DNA of 54,169 bases from Coriobacteriaceae bacterium AF08-21 (GTDB lineage Bacteria; Actinomycetota; Coriobacteriia; Coriobacteriales; Coriobacteriaceae): NCBI GenBank assembly GCA_027687465.1, contig JAQCQR010000016.1, forward strand, positions 1 through 54,169, written 5' to 3'. A program made the position numbers and the translations under genes. Below the pieces are notes generated by a model. That model did no database searches. It was not told the origin of the DNA and saw nothing but the letters and a program-made list of their open reading frames with translations. How positions within the stretch are numbered: the stretch's first letter is position 1; every line of letters starts with the position of its first letter. Shown piece by piece: positions 8,686 through 17,660 of this stretch.

Positions 8686-9582
8686 GTGACCGATCGGTCC
8701 CTGACTCTTTCCGCGCCGGCAAAGATTAACCTCTACCTGGGGGTTCATACCGAGCGCGATGACCGCGGCTACCACAGGGTCGATTCCCTGATGGCGGCCG
8801 TCGGTCTTTCCGATACCGTGACGGTCACGCCGGCGCAGGCGCTGGCCGTCCAGACGGTTCCGGCATCAGATTTTCCCATGCAAAAGAATACGGCGTATCG
8901 GGCTGCGGTTGCTATGGCCGATCATTATGGTCGCGAGGCAAACATCTGCGTGACGATTGAGAAGCGCATTCCATTGTGCGCCGGCTTGGGCGGCCCCTCG
9001 ACGGATGCGGCCGCGGCCATTGTCGCCTTGGCGGAGCTCTGGGGCATTGATCGCACCGACCCAGCGCTCGACGACATTGCGCGGGGCATTGGTGCTGACG
9101 TCCCGTTCTTTTTGCACGCGAGTCCTGCGTTCTACGTTGGTGGGGGAGACGTGTTGGCAACTGAGTACCCCGCGCTGCCCGCGACGCCCGTCGTGCTGGT
9201 TAAGCCGCGCGAGGCGAGCGTTTCGACAATTGAAGCCTATCGACGTTTTGACGAGGCCCCGGTGCCCGCAGACAAGCCCGGCGCGATAGCTTCCGCCTTG
9301 CGTGCTGGTGATGCCGAGACGGCATATGCGCTCATCCATAACAACTTGGGTGTCATTTCCGCACAGATGGAGCCGCAGATTCAAACGGTTCTCGATTGGC
9401 TGCGTAAACAGGACGGCACCTTTGCTGTAGATGTGTGCGGATCGGGCGCCTGCTCGTTTGCCATTTGCGACACCGCCGCCACGGCCGAAAGGCTTGCCGA
9501 CGCTGCCCAGCAAAACGACTGGTGGTCCTGCGCGACGGAGCTCATTTCCAACACGATTCGCATCGAAGTGCCAAAGAAGTAA
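8686..9582 (+). CDS. ispE: 4-diphosphocytidyl-2-C-methyl-D-erythritol kinase
   Basis: A GHMP kinase that phosphorylates CDP-methylerythritol in the MEP isoprenoid pathway. The 298 aa start on GTG with SAPAKINLYLGV. The ATP-binding GHMP motif is LCAGLGGPSTDAAAAI, and the C-terminal GSGAC block is present. It is joined to the veg-like gene. The pathway partners ispD and ispF lie about 22 kb downstream. Confidence 0.95.
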   Translation: MTDRSLTLSAPAKINLYLGVHTERDDRGYHRVDSLMAAVGLSDTVTVTPAQALAVQTVPASDFPMQKNTAYRAAVAMADHYGREANICVTIEKRIPLCAGLGGPSTDAAAAIVALAELWGIDRTDPALDDIARGIGADVPFFLHASPAFYVGGGDVLATEYPALPATPVVLVKPREASVSTIEAYRRFDEAPVPADKPGAIASALRAGDAETAYALIHNNLGVISAQMEPQIQTVLDWLRKQDGTFAVDVCGSGACSFAICDTAATAERLADAAQQNDWWSCATELISNTIRIEVPKK

Positions 9583-9631
9583 AAATTTCTCTAGCACACG
9601 ACGGAAATCTTTGTTACTATAGTCGAGCTAA

Positions 9632-9708
9632 CGGGTTGTGGCTCAGTTTGGTAGAGCACTGCGTTCGGGACGCAGGGGTCGCTGGTTCAAATCCAGTCAA
9701 CCCGACCA
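9632..9708 (+). tRNA. tRNA-Pro (anticodon CGG)
   Basis: A 77-nt cloverleaf with acceptor CGGGTTG pairing with CAACCCG. The anticodon loop TTCGGGA reads CGG, the T arm is CTGGTTCAAATCCAG, and CCA is encoded. A terminator follows 11 nt later. Confidence 0.95.
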
Positions 9709-9718
9709 GAGCATGAGG

Positions 9719-9747
9719 AGGGACCGCTTCTTGCGGTCCCTTTTTTT
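9719..9747 (+). terminator. terminator of tRNA-Pro
   Basis: GGGACCGC and GCGGTCCC form an 8-bp stem around TTCTT, followed by seven T residues. Confidence 0.85.
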
Positions 9748-9820
9748 AGCTATTGTTGTGATACCGCGATACCCGCGGTATACTCATTCGAGCTTGTCTC
9801 GCTGTATTGTGGAGGTCTAC

Positions 9821-10096
9821 ATGTTTGGACTGAGGGCTCCTGAGCTCATCATTATTCTCGTCGTTGTCCTGATTATCTTCGGGCCCAAGAACCTGCCGAA
9901 GCTCGGCAAGTCCCTCGGCTCTACCGTCAAGAATATCCGCGAGGGTATGGAGGGCGACGATAAGGCCGAGACCAAGCAGGCCGAGGAGGTCGTGGTCGAG
10001 CAGTCCGAGGAGGACAAGGAGATCGCTGAGCTCGAGGCCAAGCTCGCTGCTGCCAAGAAGAAGCAGGCAGAGGACAGCGACGCGGACGCAGAGTAG
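9821..10096 (+). CDS. tatA: Sec-independent translocase TatA/TatB-like protein
   Basis: A small membrane component of the twin-arginine export pathway. The 91-aa protein has one N-terminal membrane segment (about residues 6-21, PELIIILVVVLIIFGP), then the family hinge FGPKNLPKLGKSLG and an amphipathic helix. A charged Glu/Lys-rich tail ends it. GGAGG lies 6 nt before the ATG at 9821; the longer open frame upstream runs through the tRNA and is not real. tatC is not in this window. TatA and TatB cannot be separated by sequence here. Confidence 0.88.
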   Translation: MFGLRAPELIIILVVVLIIFGPKNLPKLGKSLGSTVKNIREGMEGDDKAETKQAEEVVVEQSEEDKEIAELEAKLAAAKKKQAEDSDADAE

Positions 10097-10121
10097 TCCC
10101 ATCCCTTTGGGGTGAGCACCT

Positions 10122-10155
10122 GACCGGCTTGCCCGCAGGCTAGCCGGTCTTTTTC
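10122..10155 (+). terminator. terminator of tatA
   Basis: ACCGGCT and AGCCGGT pair around an inner TGCC/GGC extension and are followed by CTTTTTC. Confidence 0.7.
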
Positions 10156-10202
10156 GTTTTGTTGACAGTTGATTGTTTGATCAGAGTTGGGGAGATATCC
10201 GT

Positions 10203-10673
10203 ATGGACGCAAGCCAGATCGTACTGACCGCTGAGGGCCGCCAGAAGCTCGTCGAGGAGCTCGCTTGGCGTGAGGGCGATTACGCCAAGGAGATCGTCGA
10301 GGACATCAAGGAAGCCCGCGCGTTCGGCGACCTTTCGGAGAACTCCGAGTATGACGCCGCTAAGGACAAGCAGGCCCAGAACGCCGCTCGTATTGCCGAG
10401 ATCCAGGCCATCCTCGCCAACGCTCAGATCGCTGCCAGCACGGGCGACCTGACCGTCTCCATTGGCTCGACCGTTACCCTGGTCGACCCCAACGGTGAGC
10501 TTATCGAGGTCACGCTTGTCGGTACCACCGAGACCAACTCGCTCGAGCACAAGATCTCCAACGAGTCTCCGGTCGGTCACGCCATCATCGGTCTCGGCGA
10601 GGGCGATTCCGTCGAGGTCGTTACGCCTTCCGGCAAGACTCGCGTCTACACCATCGCCAAGATCGCACGCTAG
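10203..10673 (+). CDS. greA: transcription elongation factor GreA
   Basis: Rescues backtracked RNA polymerase by stimulating transcript cleavage. The N-terminal coiled coil carries the acidic tip GDLSENSEYDAAKDKQ, and the C-terminal FKBP-like domain contains SPVGHAIIG. The product is 156 aa, the usual size. The start at 10203 is chosen for the GGGGAGA site upstream; an earlier in-frame ATG at 10173 has none. lysS follows 79 bp later after a terminator-like stem. Confidence 0.94.
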   Translation: MDASQIVLTAEGRQKLVEELAWREGDYAKEIVEDIKEARAFGDLSENSEYDAAKDKQAQNAARIAEIQAILANAQIAASTGDLTVSIGSTVTLVDPNGELIEVTLVGTTETNSLEHKISNESPVGHAIIGLGEGDSVEVVTPSGKTRVYTIAKIAR

Positions 10674-10701
10674 ACCACGGTCCCGCGTAAAGGTATGTTT
10701 T

Positions 10702-10735
10702 CGCTCCCTGGGACCGAATCCTGGGGAGCGTTTTA
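10702..10735 (+). terminator. stem-loop between greA and lysS
   Basis: CGCTCCC and GGGAGCG form a 7-bp stem followed by TTTTAG, ending just before the lysS ribosome site (GAGGAG). Confidence 0.6.
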
Positions 10736-10752
10736 GTTTGAGGAGCTAACTT

Positions 10753-12717
10753 ATGGCAGAGAACCAGAACGCCGCAGATCAGGCATCGACGCTCAACGAC
10801 GAGCGCGCCACCCGCCTGGCCAAGCGCGCCGCCCTGTTCGAGGCGGGCCAGAACCCCTATCCCGAGCACTCTGAGCTTGAGGACTACGTTGCCGATATCG
10901 AGGCTAAGTACGCCGAGCTTGCCGATGGCGAGGACACCGAGGACGTCGTGAAGATCGCCGGCCGTGTGGTCGCCAAGCGCGGTCAGGGCAAGATCATGTT
11001 CATCGTCGTGCGCGATGCGACTGCCGAGATTCAGCTGTTCTGCCGCATCAACGACATGGACGAGGCTGCCTGGAATACGCTCAAGTCCCTCGACCTGGGC
11101 GACATCCTGGGCGTGACCGGCGTGGTTGTGCGCACCCAGCGCGGTCAGCTTTCCGTTGCCCCTAAGAGCGCGACCCTGCTTGCCAAGGCCGTTCGTCCGC
11201 TGCCCGAGAAGTTCCACGGTCTTTCCGACAAGGAGACCCGCTATCGCCAGCGCTATGTTGACCTGATCGCCAACGACGACGTTCGCGAGACGTTCCGTAA
11301 GCGTTCGCAGATTCTCTCCACCTTCCGTCGCTTTATGGAGTCCGACGGCTACATGGAGGTCGAGACCCCCATCCTGCAGACCATCCAGGGCGGCGCTACT
11401 GCCAAGCCGTTCATCACGCACTTCAACGCGCTCGATCAGGAGTGCTACCTGCGCATTGCTACCGAGCTGCACCTCAAGCGCTGCATCGTCGGCGGTTTTG
11501 AGCGCGTGTTCGAGATCGGCCGTATCTTCCGTAACGAGGGCATGGACCTTACCCACAACCCCGAGTTCACCACGATGGAGGCCTATCGTGCCTTCTCCGA
11601 CCTCGAGGGCATGAAGGCGCTCGCCCAGGGTGTCATTAAGGCGGCTAACAAGGCCATCGGCAACCCCGAGGTCATCGAGTACCAGGGCCAGACCATCGAC
11701 CTGTCCGGTGAGTGGGCCAGCCGTCCCATGACCGACATCGTCTCCGACGTGCTCGGCAAGCAGGTTACCATCGATACGCCGGTCGAGGAGCTTGCTGCCG
11801 CCGCTCGCGAGAAGGGCCTGGAGATCAAGCCCGAGTGGACTGCTGGCAAGATCATCGCCGAGATCTACGATGAGCTGGGCGAGGACACCATCGTCAACCC
11901 CACGTTCGTGTGCGATTACCCCATCGAGGTCAGCCCGCTTGCCAAGCGCTTTGAGGACGACCCGCGCCTGACGCACCGCTTTGAGCTGGTTATCGCCGGT
12001 CACGAGTACGCCAACGCGTTCTCCGAGCTCAACGACCCGGTCGACCAGGCCGAGCGTTTCGCTGCCCAGATGGCCGAGAAGGCTGGCGGCGACGACGAGG
12101 CCATGGAGTACGACGAGGATTACGTGCGCGCCCTCGAGTACGGTATGCCTCCCGCGGGCGGCATCGGCATCGGTATCGACCGCGTGGTCATGCTGCTCAC
12201 CAACCAGGCTTCCATCCGCGACGTGCTGCTGTTCCCGCACATGAAGCCCGAGAAGGGTTTCCGGTCCGGTGCCGCTGCCGCCAAGGCTGCCGAGGCCGGC
12301 AACGCCGCGAGCCCGTTCGTTGAGTCGCTTAAACCCACGCTCGATTACTCCAAGATCGCCGTTGAGCCGCTGTTCGAGGAGTTCGTCGACTTTGATACCT
12401 TCTCCAAGAGCGATTTCCGCGCTGTGAAGGTCAAGGCATGCGAGGCCGTCAAGAAGTCCAAGAAGCTGCTGAACTTTACGCTCGACGACGGTACCGGTAC
12501 CGACCGCACCATCCTCTCCGGTATTCACGCTTATTACGAGCCCGAGGACCTGGTCGGCAAGACCTTGCTCGCCATCACCAACCTGCCTCCGCGCAAGATG
12601 ATGGGTATTCCCAGCTGCGGCATGCTGATCAGCGCTGTCCACGAGGAGGAGGGCGAGGAGCGCCTCAACCTGATCCAGCTCGACGCCTCCATCCCCGCCG
12701 GCGCAAAGATGTACTAA
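10753..12717 (+). CDS. lysS: lysyl-tRNA synthetase with C-terminal tRNA-binding domain
   Basis: Charges tRNA-Lys. The first ~510 residues are a normal class II LysRS: an N-terminal OB anticodon-binding domain, motif 2 (FEIGRIFRNEGMDLTHNPEFT) and motif 3 (GIGIDRVVML at about 473-482). After an Ala-rich linker, residues ~546-654 (DFDTFSKSDFRAVKVKACEAV ... LNLIQLDASIPAGAKMY) form a second OB fold of the EMAPII/Trbp111/MetRS-C-terminal type, with LVGKTLLAITNLPPRKMMG and SCGMLIS. The total of 654 aa is about 150 more than a standard bacterial LysRS. Both parts are in one frame with no gap, so the fusion is real in this sequence. The extra domain probably raises tRNA affinity (inference). Confidence 0.95.
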   Translation: MAENQNAADQASTLNDERATRLAKRAALFEAGQNPYPEHSELEDYVADIEAKYAELADGEDTEDVVKIAGRVVAKRGQGKIMFIVVRDATAEIQLFCRINDMDEAAWNTLKSLDLGDILGVTGVVVRTQRGQLSVAPKSATLLAKAVRPLPEKFHGLSDKETRYRQRYVDLIANDDVRETFRKRSQILSTFRRFMESDGYMEVETPILQTIQGGATAKPFITHFNALDQECYLRIATELHLKRCIVGGFERVFEIGRIFRNEGMDLTHNPEFTTMEAYRAFSDLEGMKALAQGVIKAANKAIGNPEVIEYQGQTIDLSGEWASRPMTDIVSDVLGKQVTIDTPVEELAAAAREKGLEIKPEWTAGKIIAEIYDELGEDTIVNPTFVCDYPIEVSPLAKRFEDDPRLTHRFELVIAGHEYANAFSELNDPVDQAERFAAQMAEKAGGDDEAMEYDEDYVRALEYGMPPAGGIGIGIDRVVMLLTNQASIRDVLLFPHMKPEKGFRSGAAAAKAAEAGNAASPFVESLKPTLDYSKIAVEPLFEEFVDFDTFSKSDFRAVKVKACEAVKKSKKLLNFTLDDGTGTDRTILSGIHAYYEPEDLVGKTLLAITNLPPRKMMGIPSCGMLISAVHEEEGEERLNLIQLDASIPAGAKMY

Positions 12718-12720
12718 CTA

Positions 12721-12747
12721 GTTACGCGGTTCTACGAACCGCGTAAC
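12721..12747 (+). other. perfect 12-bp stem after lysS
   Basis: GTTACGCGGTTC and GAACCGCGTAAC pair around a three-base loop, 3 nt after the lysS stop. No T tract follows, so it may protect the mRNA end rather than terminate transcription. Confidence 0.5.
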
Positions 12748-12761
12748 GGCTCGACGCTGCG

Positions 12762-12858
12762 CGGGCCGCATTTGGACAATCTGACGTTCAACTTCAAGGG
12801 CGCGACCAGGAGGTCAGCGCCCTTTCGTTTCACGTCACCTTGTCTCAAATGCGGCCCG
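12762..12858. repeat. ~97-nt structured hairpin element, copy C
   Basis: The outer arms CGGGCCGCATTTG (12762-12774) and CAAATGCGGCCCG (12846-12858) pair perfectly. Inside are a TGACGT/ACGTCA stem and then AAGGGCGC.GACC/GGTC.GCGCCCTT. The loop sequences flanking the stems (TCAA on one side, GTTTC on the other) match those of the two elements at 33541-33748, while the stem bases differ. The rest of this 305-bp gap, up to the thrE-like gene, shows no gene. Confidence 0.6.
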
Positions 12859-13021
12859 CTCGCTGGCGTTGCCAAAACATCGATGTAGTCATTGGGGACG
12901 TTCTTAAACGACTACCCAACGGATATTGCGCACATGGCTCGCATGACAGCCGTCTCTTTTATGTTTCCTTTAGCCGTTGCTGCCTAGGATGGGGGTTAGT
13001 CGGTAGGAAGGGAGCGCCTGT

Positions 13022-14590
13022 ATGGACGATGCGAGCGAGCGTGCAATCGAAGAGGACATGCTCGATCAGTTCAACTACTTTGATGATGAGGACGAGGAGC
13101 TGATCGACCGTCGCGAGCCAGCGCCGCTTGATTCCTTTGATCTGGTCGATGAAGAGGCTGATGAGGTTGAGGTCGGATCAGCGGAGCCCCCACAGCCTTC
13201 GCGCCTTGACTCGCTGCTTTCGAGAGCCCCCATGCACCACGGCGTTCGTGCCGGCGCGCTCCATATGAAAACTGACTGGCACCAGATCGTGACGGCAGGC
13301 GATGAGCTTGCCGTCGATGCGCCGCTCACCGATAAGTCATCCATCATCTGCCGCACCGGCATGCTTATGCTGGCAAGCGGAACAGGTGCCTGGCGCGTGC
13401 GCGATACCATGAATCGTGTTGCCGCTGTGCTCGGCGTCACGATTCACGTCGACCTGAGTCTTCTGTCGTTTGAGTGCACCTGCATCGAAGATGGCCACTG
13501 CTTTAACGAGGTTGTCAGCCTGCCCACAACGGGAGTCAATACTCATCGCATTTGGATGATGGAGAGCTTCTTAAAGGAAATCGAGACGTATGGGCGCCGG
13601 TTTACCGTGCACGAATACCACGAGATGCTCAAGACCGTTGAGAGCTCAAAACCCGATTACTCTCCCTGGCAACAGGGCCTTGCGGCAGCCTGTGCTTGCG
13701 GCGCCTTCGTTTTTTTGCTCGGCGGCGGCCCTATCGAGATGGCCTGCGCATTCGTAGGCGCTGGTGTCGGCAACTTTGCTCGTTCCCATATTCTCAAGCA
13801 GGGTCTTGGCCAGTTTAGCGCGCTGACGACGGGCGTTGCGCTCGCTTGCGTTTCGTATCTGCTGGCATTGCTCGGCCTTGGCCAGGTCGTACCGGGGGCA
13901 ATGTCGCACCAAGAAGGCTATATCGGCGCCATGCTCTTTGTGATTCCCGGCTTTCCCCTCATTACGGCAGGCCTCGACATCGCTAAGCTCGATATGCGAA
14001 GCGGCATTGAACGTCTTTCGTATGCTGTGTCGATTATTGTGATGGCGACGCTCGTAGGTTGGATGGTTGCCGAGTGTGTGGGCCTGGCGCCGGACGACTT
14101 TGCCCCGCTTGGCCTCTCGCCGCTTGCTCTTACGCTCTTGCGCGTGGTGATGAGCTTTGTCGGCGTGTTTGGCTTCTCGGTCATGTTCAACAGCCCGGTA
14201 AAGATGGCAGCGGCGGCAGGGCTGATCGGCGCCGTGTCCAATACCTTGCGTCTTACGCTCGTCGATGCGCCGACGATGCTTCCCTTCCTGGGCCTCAGCG
14301 CGGGAATGCCTCCCGAGGCGGCGGCGTTTATCGGCGCGCTGGTATCGGGGCTGCTCGCGAGCTTAGCCGAAATCAAGCTCACCTATCCACGTATCGCCCT
14401 CACGGTGCCATCGATTGTCATTATGGTGCCGGGCTTGTATCTGTATCGCTCGATGTATTACATGTGCACCTTCGACACGGTCAATATGCTCGGCTGGTTT
14501 GTGCGTGCAGTGCTCATCGTGGCGTTTTTGCCCGTTGGCCTGGGTGTGGCGAGAACTCTCACCGACCCTCGCTGGCGCCACACCAGCTAA
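13022..14590 (+). CDS. threonine/serine exporter (ThrE family)
   Basis: An inner-membrane exporter of the ThrE family, expected to move threonine and serine out of the cell. The 522 aa begin with a very acidic ~75-residue tail (EEDMLDQFNYFDDEDEELID). The DUF1212 domain follows (residues ~80-370), then a second membrane domain of the ThrE_2 type. About ten hydrophobic segments lie between ~215 and 515, so this is the fused two-domain form rather than two genes. A GGGAG site precedes the ATG. It stands alone between two repeat-bearing gaps. The substrate is inferred from the family. Confidence 0.85.
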   Translation: MDDASERAIEEDMLDQFNYFDDEDEELIDRREPAPLDSFDLVDEEADEVEVGSAEPPQPSRLDSLLSRAPMHHGVRAGALHMKTDWHQIVTAGDELAVDAPLTDKSSIICRTGMLMLASGTGAWRVRDTMNRVAAVLGVTIHVDLSLLSFECTCIEDGHCFNEVVSLPTTGVNTHRIWMMESFLKEIETYGRRFTVHEYHEMLKTVESSKPDYSPWQQGLAAACACGAFVFLLGGGPIEMACAFVGAGVGNFARSHILKQGLGQFSALTTGVALACVSYLLALLGLGQVVPGAMSHQEGYIGAMLFVIPGFPLITAGLDIAKLDMRSGIERLSYAVSIIVMATLVGWMVAECVGLAPDDFAPLGLSPLALTLLRVVMSFVGVFGFSVMFNSPVKMAAAAGLIGAVSNTLRLTLVDAPTMLPFLGLSAGMPPEAAAFIGALVSGLLASLAEIKLTYPRIALTVPSIVIMVPGLYLYRSMYYMCTFDTVNMLGWFVRAVLIVAFLPVGLGVARTLTDPRWRHTS

Positions 14591-14621
14591 TTGGTGCAAA
14601 TGAAACTGATCCGCAAAACAT

Positions 14622-14685
14622 GAACGTGGATAATCTCCCGTTTTTGACCTGTTTACGGGCTCAAAACGGGAGATTATCCACGTTC
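14622..14685. repeat. GTGGATAATCTCCC palindromic repeat, locus 1
   Basis: A perfect 23-bp inverted repeat: the arm at 14622-14644 begins GAACGTGGATAATCTCCCG and the arm at 14663-14685 is its exact complement, with an 18-nt loop. A further half-site (AAATCCACGCTCG) follows at about 14702. The same sequence recurs at 37261 and 41365. No gene lies in this 300-bp gap. Confidence 0.8.
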
Positions 14686-14828
14686 GTGGAATGGGTGTCC
14701 GAAAATCCACGCTCGTTGGGCCGATGCAGACGCACCTGGCAATTCCTTTTTTGTAGACGTTGTCGTATGGCTGCATGCGGAAAAGGCCCCAGCGGTTAAC
14801 ATATACTCCATATGGGTAAAGAGACCAA

Positions 14829-14853
14829 AGCGCCGCCACGAGTGGCGCTTTGC
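14829..14853 (+). other. AAAGCGCC hairpin upstream of clpC
   Basis: AAAGCGCC and GGCGCTTT pair around GCCACGAGT just before the clpC ribosome site. It could be a weak terminator for upstream transcription or part of the clpC leader. No CIRCE or CtsR-box repeat was recognised. Confidence 0.4.
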
Positions 14854-14889
14854 GTTTGAAAAAAACTAGCTCGTCTAAGAGGAACTAGC

Positions 14890-17532
14890 ATGTTAGACCG
14901 TTTTACCGATCGTGCGCGTAAGGTCATGTCCATGGCCAAGCAAGAGGCGCTCGATCTTCATTCGAATAAGGTGGGCACCGAGCACCTGCTGCTCGCGCTT
15001 GCCAAGGAGGACGAGGGCATCGCCGCCGAGGCACTGCGCTCGCTCGATATCTCCTACGACGACATCATGGACACGCTCAAAGAGGTTCAGACCACCGTTC
15101 CCGAGCCCAGCGAGGAGACCGAGGCAGCCAAGCTCGCCTTTACACCGCTCGTCATCAGCGTGATGGAGCGTTCATTCCGCGTGGCGCGTGAGAACAACCA
15201 GACCTACGTGTCGACCGAGCACCTGCTCATCGGCATCGTCGAAGAGGGCAACGGCATGGCCATGGACATCCTCATGCGCCTGGGCGTGTCGTCTGCTTCC
15301 ATTAAAAAGGCCATCGAAAAGCTCACTGCCAAGGACCAGGACAAGAAGCGTCCGCTCGCCGGCGCCGGTGCTGGTCGTCCCGGTGCGGGCCTGCCGTTCT
15401 TTAGCGGCTCGGATGCCTCTCAGCAAAAGGGGAGTGGCACCGACACGCTCAAGCAGTTCGCGACCAACCTCACGCAGAAGGCGCGCGACGGCGAGCTCGA
15501 CCCTGTAATTGGTCGCGAAAAGGAAGTCCAGCGTATGATGGAGATCCTTTCGCGCCGCACCAAGAACAACCCGCTCATTCTGGGTGACCCCGGCGTGGGC
15601 AAGACGGCCATCGTCGAGGGCTTAGCTCAGCAGATTGCAGCCGGCAACGTGCCCGAGAACCTCATGAACCAAAATATCTGGACGCTCGACCTGCCGGGCC
15701 TCGTGGCGGGTGCCAAGTATCGCGGCGAGTTTGAGGAGCGTCTCAAGAACGTGATCCAGGAGGCAACCGAAGCCGACGACGTCATCCTGTTTATCGACGA
15801 GATGCACACCATCATCGGTGCCGGTTCTGCCGAGGGCTCCATCGATGCGAGCTCCATGCTCAAGCCCGTGCTCGCGCGCGGTGCCTTCCAGATTATCGGC
15901 GCCACCACGGCCGAGGAATTCCGCAAGTACCTCACCAAGGACCCGGCCTTCGAGCGTCGCTTCCAGACCATCGATGTCGAGGAGCCGAGCGTCGAGGACA
16001 CGATCAAGATCCTGACCGCGCTCAAGCCGCGCTACGAGGAGCACCACCATGTGCGCTATACGCAGGGTGCCATCGAGGCCGCTGCGAACCTTTCCAACCG
16101 CTACATCCAGGATCGCTTCCTGCCCGATAAGGCCATCGACCTCATCGACGAGGCCGGTGCTCGCGCTCGCATCGCCGCGAATCGCGCGCCCGAGCCGGTG
16201 CGCGAGGCCGAGCATCGCATCGAGGAGCTCAAGGCCGCCGCGCAGGAGGCCACCGAGAGCGACGACATGAACAAGGCCGCCGAGATCACCGAGCAGCAGA
16301 AGGCCGCCGAGATTGAGCTCGCCGAGGCCAAGGCCGCCTGGACCGCCGAGCTCGACGCCAGCCCGCTCACCATCGATGTGAGTCAGATTGCCGACATCGT
16401 GTCCGTGACTTCGGGCGTGCCGGTGTCCTCGCTTACTGAGAGCGAGAGCCGTCGCCTGCTGCAGGCCGAAAGCGTGCTCAAGACGCGCATCATCGGTCAG
16501 GATGAGGCTGTCGAGGCAGTTGCCAAGGCCGTGCGCCGCAGCCGCTCGCCGCTCAAGGATCCGCGTCGCCCCGGCGGCAGCTTTATCTTCTTGGGCCCCA
16601 CCGGCACGGGCAAGACCGAGCTCGCCAAGACGCTCGCCGAGTACCTCTTTGGCAGCAAGGATGCGCTCATCAGCTTCGACATGTCTGAGTTCGGTAGCGA
16701 GTTCGAGGTCTCCAAGCTCATCGGTAGCCCTCCGGGCTACGTCGGTCACGACGAGGGCGGCCAGCTCACCAAGGCCGTTCGTCGCCACCCGTACTCGGTC
16801 GTGCTGTTCGACGAGATCGAGAAGGCGCACCCCGATATCTTTAACATCTTGCTGCAGGTGCTGGAGGAGGGTCGTCTGACCGATAGCCAGGGCAAGACGG
16901 TCGACTTCCGCAACACCGTGATCATCATGACATCCAACGTGGGCGCCCGCGAGATCGCGCAGGATGCAAGCGTTGGCTTTGGCACCACCGGCGAGCAGGG
17001 CCTCACCTCGAGTGAGATCCGCGGCCGCGCGATGGGCGAGCTCAAGCGCCTGTTCCGCCCCGAGCTGCTCAACCGCATCGACGATATTGTGGTGTTCCAG
17101 AAGCTCTCGGGCGAGAACCTGACCAAGATCGCGCACCTGCTGGTGGACGACCTGCGTCAGCGCTTGATTGCCAACGGCATGAACATCAAGCTCTCTGATG
17201 CGGCCTATGACAAGATCGTGGCCGAGGGCACCGACCTTACCAACGGTGCGCGTCCGCTGCGCCGTGCCATCCAAAAGCTCATCGAGGACCCGCTGTCCGA
17301 GGAGCTTCTGGCCGGCGAGTGGGGCGAGGGCGATACCGTCCTGTGCGACGTGGCCGATGGCAAGTTTGTCTTTAGCCACGGCACGGGCGAGATCCCGGCA
17401 CCGCGTCCGGCGGGCACGCTCGGTGGCGATACCGTCCCGGCAGCGCCACACACCGGCAACGCCGCGCCCGTGAGCGGCGGCGTGACCTCGGGCCCCGGCG
17501 GCATGATGCAAGCCGGCTCTGGCGCGCTATAG
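14890..17532 (+). CDS. clpC: ATP-dependent Clp protease ATPase subunit ClpC
   Basis: A hexameric AAA+ unfoldase that feeds proteins to ClpP. The 880 aa show two N-terminal Clp repeats (residues ~1-150), AAA module 1 with Walker A GDPGVGKT at 232-239, and a middle coiled coil. AAA module 2 has Walker A GPTGTGKT at 569-576 and Walker [12 protein letters not shown]. The glycine-rich tail after ~845 (PGGMMQAG) is not part of the core fold. GAGGAACTAGC precedes the ATG. It is monocistronic, with a terminator after it. The middle insertion is ClpC-sized rather than ClpB-sized. Confidence 0.93.
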   Translation: MLDRFTDRARKVMSMAKQEALDLHSNKVGTEHLLLALAKEDEGIAAEALRSLDISYDDIMDTLKEVQTTVPEPSEETEAAKLAFTPLVISVMERSFRVARENNQTYVSTEHLLIGIVEEGNGMAMDILMRLGVSSASIKKAIEKLTAKDQDKKRPLAGAGAGRPGAGLPFFSGSDASQQKGSGTDTLKQFATNLTQKARDGELDPVIGREKEVQRMMEILSRRTKNNPLILGDPGVGKTAIVEGLAQQIAAGNVPENLMNQNIWTLDLPGLVAGAKYRGEFEERLKNVIQEATEADDVILFIDEMHTIIGAGSAEGSIDASSMLKPVLARGAFQIIGATTAEEFRKYLTKDPAFERRFQTIDVEEPSVEDTIKILTALKPRYEEHHHVRYTQGAIEAAANLSNRYIQDRFLPDKAIDLIDEAGARARIAANRAPEPVREAEHRIEELKAAAQEATESDDMNKAAEITEQQKAAEIELAEAKAAWTAELDASPLTIDVSQIADIVSVTSGVPVSSLTESESRRLLQAESVLKTRIIGQDEAVEAVAKAVRRSRSPLKDPRRPGGSFIFLGPTGTGKTELAKTLAEYLFGSKDALISFDMSEFGSEFEVSKLIGSPPGYVGHDEGGQLTKAVRRHPYSVVLFDEIEKAHPDIFNILLQVLEEGRLTDSQGKTVDFRNTVIIMTSNVGAREIAQDASVGFGTTGEQGLTSSEIRGRAMGELKRLFRPELLNRIDDIVVFQKLSGENLTKIAHLLVDDLRQRLIANGMNIKLSDAAYDKIVAEGTDLTNGARPLRRAIQKLIEDPLSEELLAGEWGEGDTVLCDVADGKFVFSHGTGEIPAPRPAGTLGGDTVPAAPHTGNAAPVSGGVTSGPGGMMQAGSGAL

Positions 17533-17556
17533 GGATTGAATATAACCTTGCATGAT

Positions 17557-17591
17557 GGGGGGCGTTTCCGATGGAGGTGCGCCCCTTTTCT
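17557..17591 (+). terminator. terminator of clpC
   Basis: GGGGCG and CGCCCC form a GC stem followed by TTTTCTTG, 25 nt after the clpC stop. Confidence 0.7.
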
Positions 17592-17660
17592 TGTAGAGAA
17601 GAGTTTCCGGTAACGATAAAATAATTGAAAATGTTCTGCTGGATGGCAAAAGGAGTTACT

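Noticed and set aside
10621..12642. Long open frame (673 codons) on the minus strand opposite lysS
   Set aside because: It is the mirror of a GC-rich, codon-biased gene; the translation is Leu/Val/Gly-rich without any domain, and lysS on the plus strand is certain.
15622..17511. 629-codon minus-strand frame opposite clpC
   Set aside because: Shadow of ClpC codon bias; no ribosome site and no family match.
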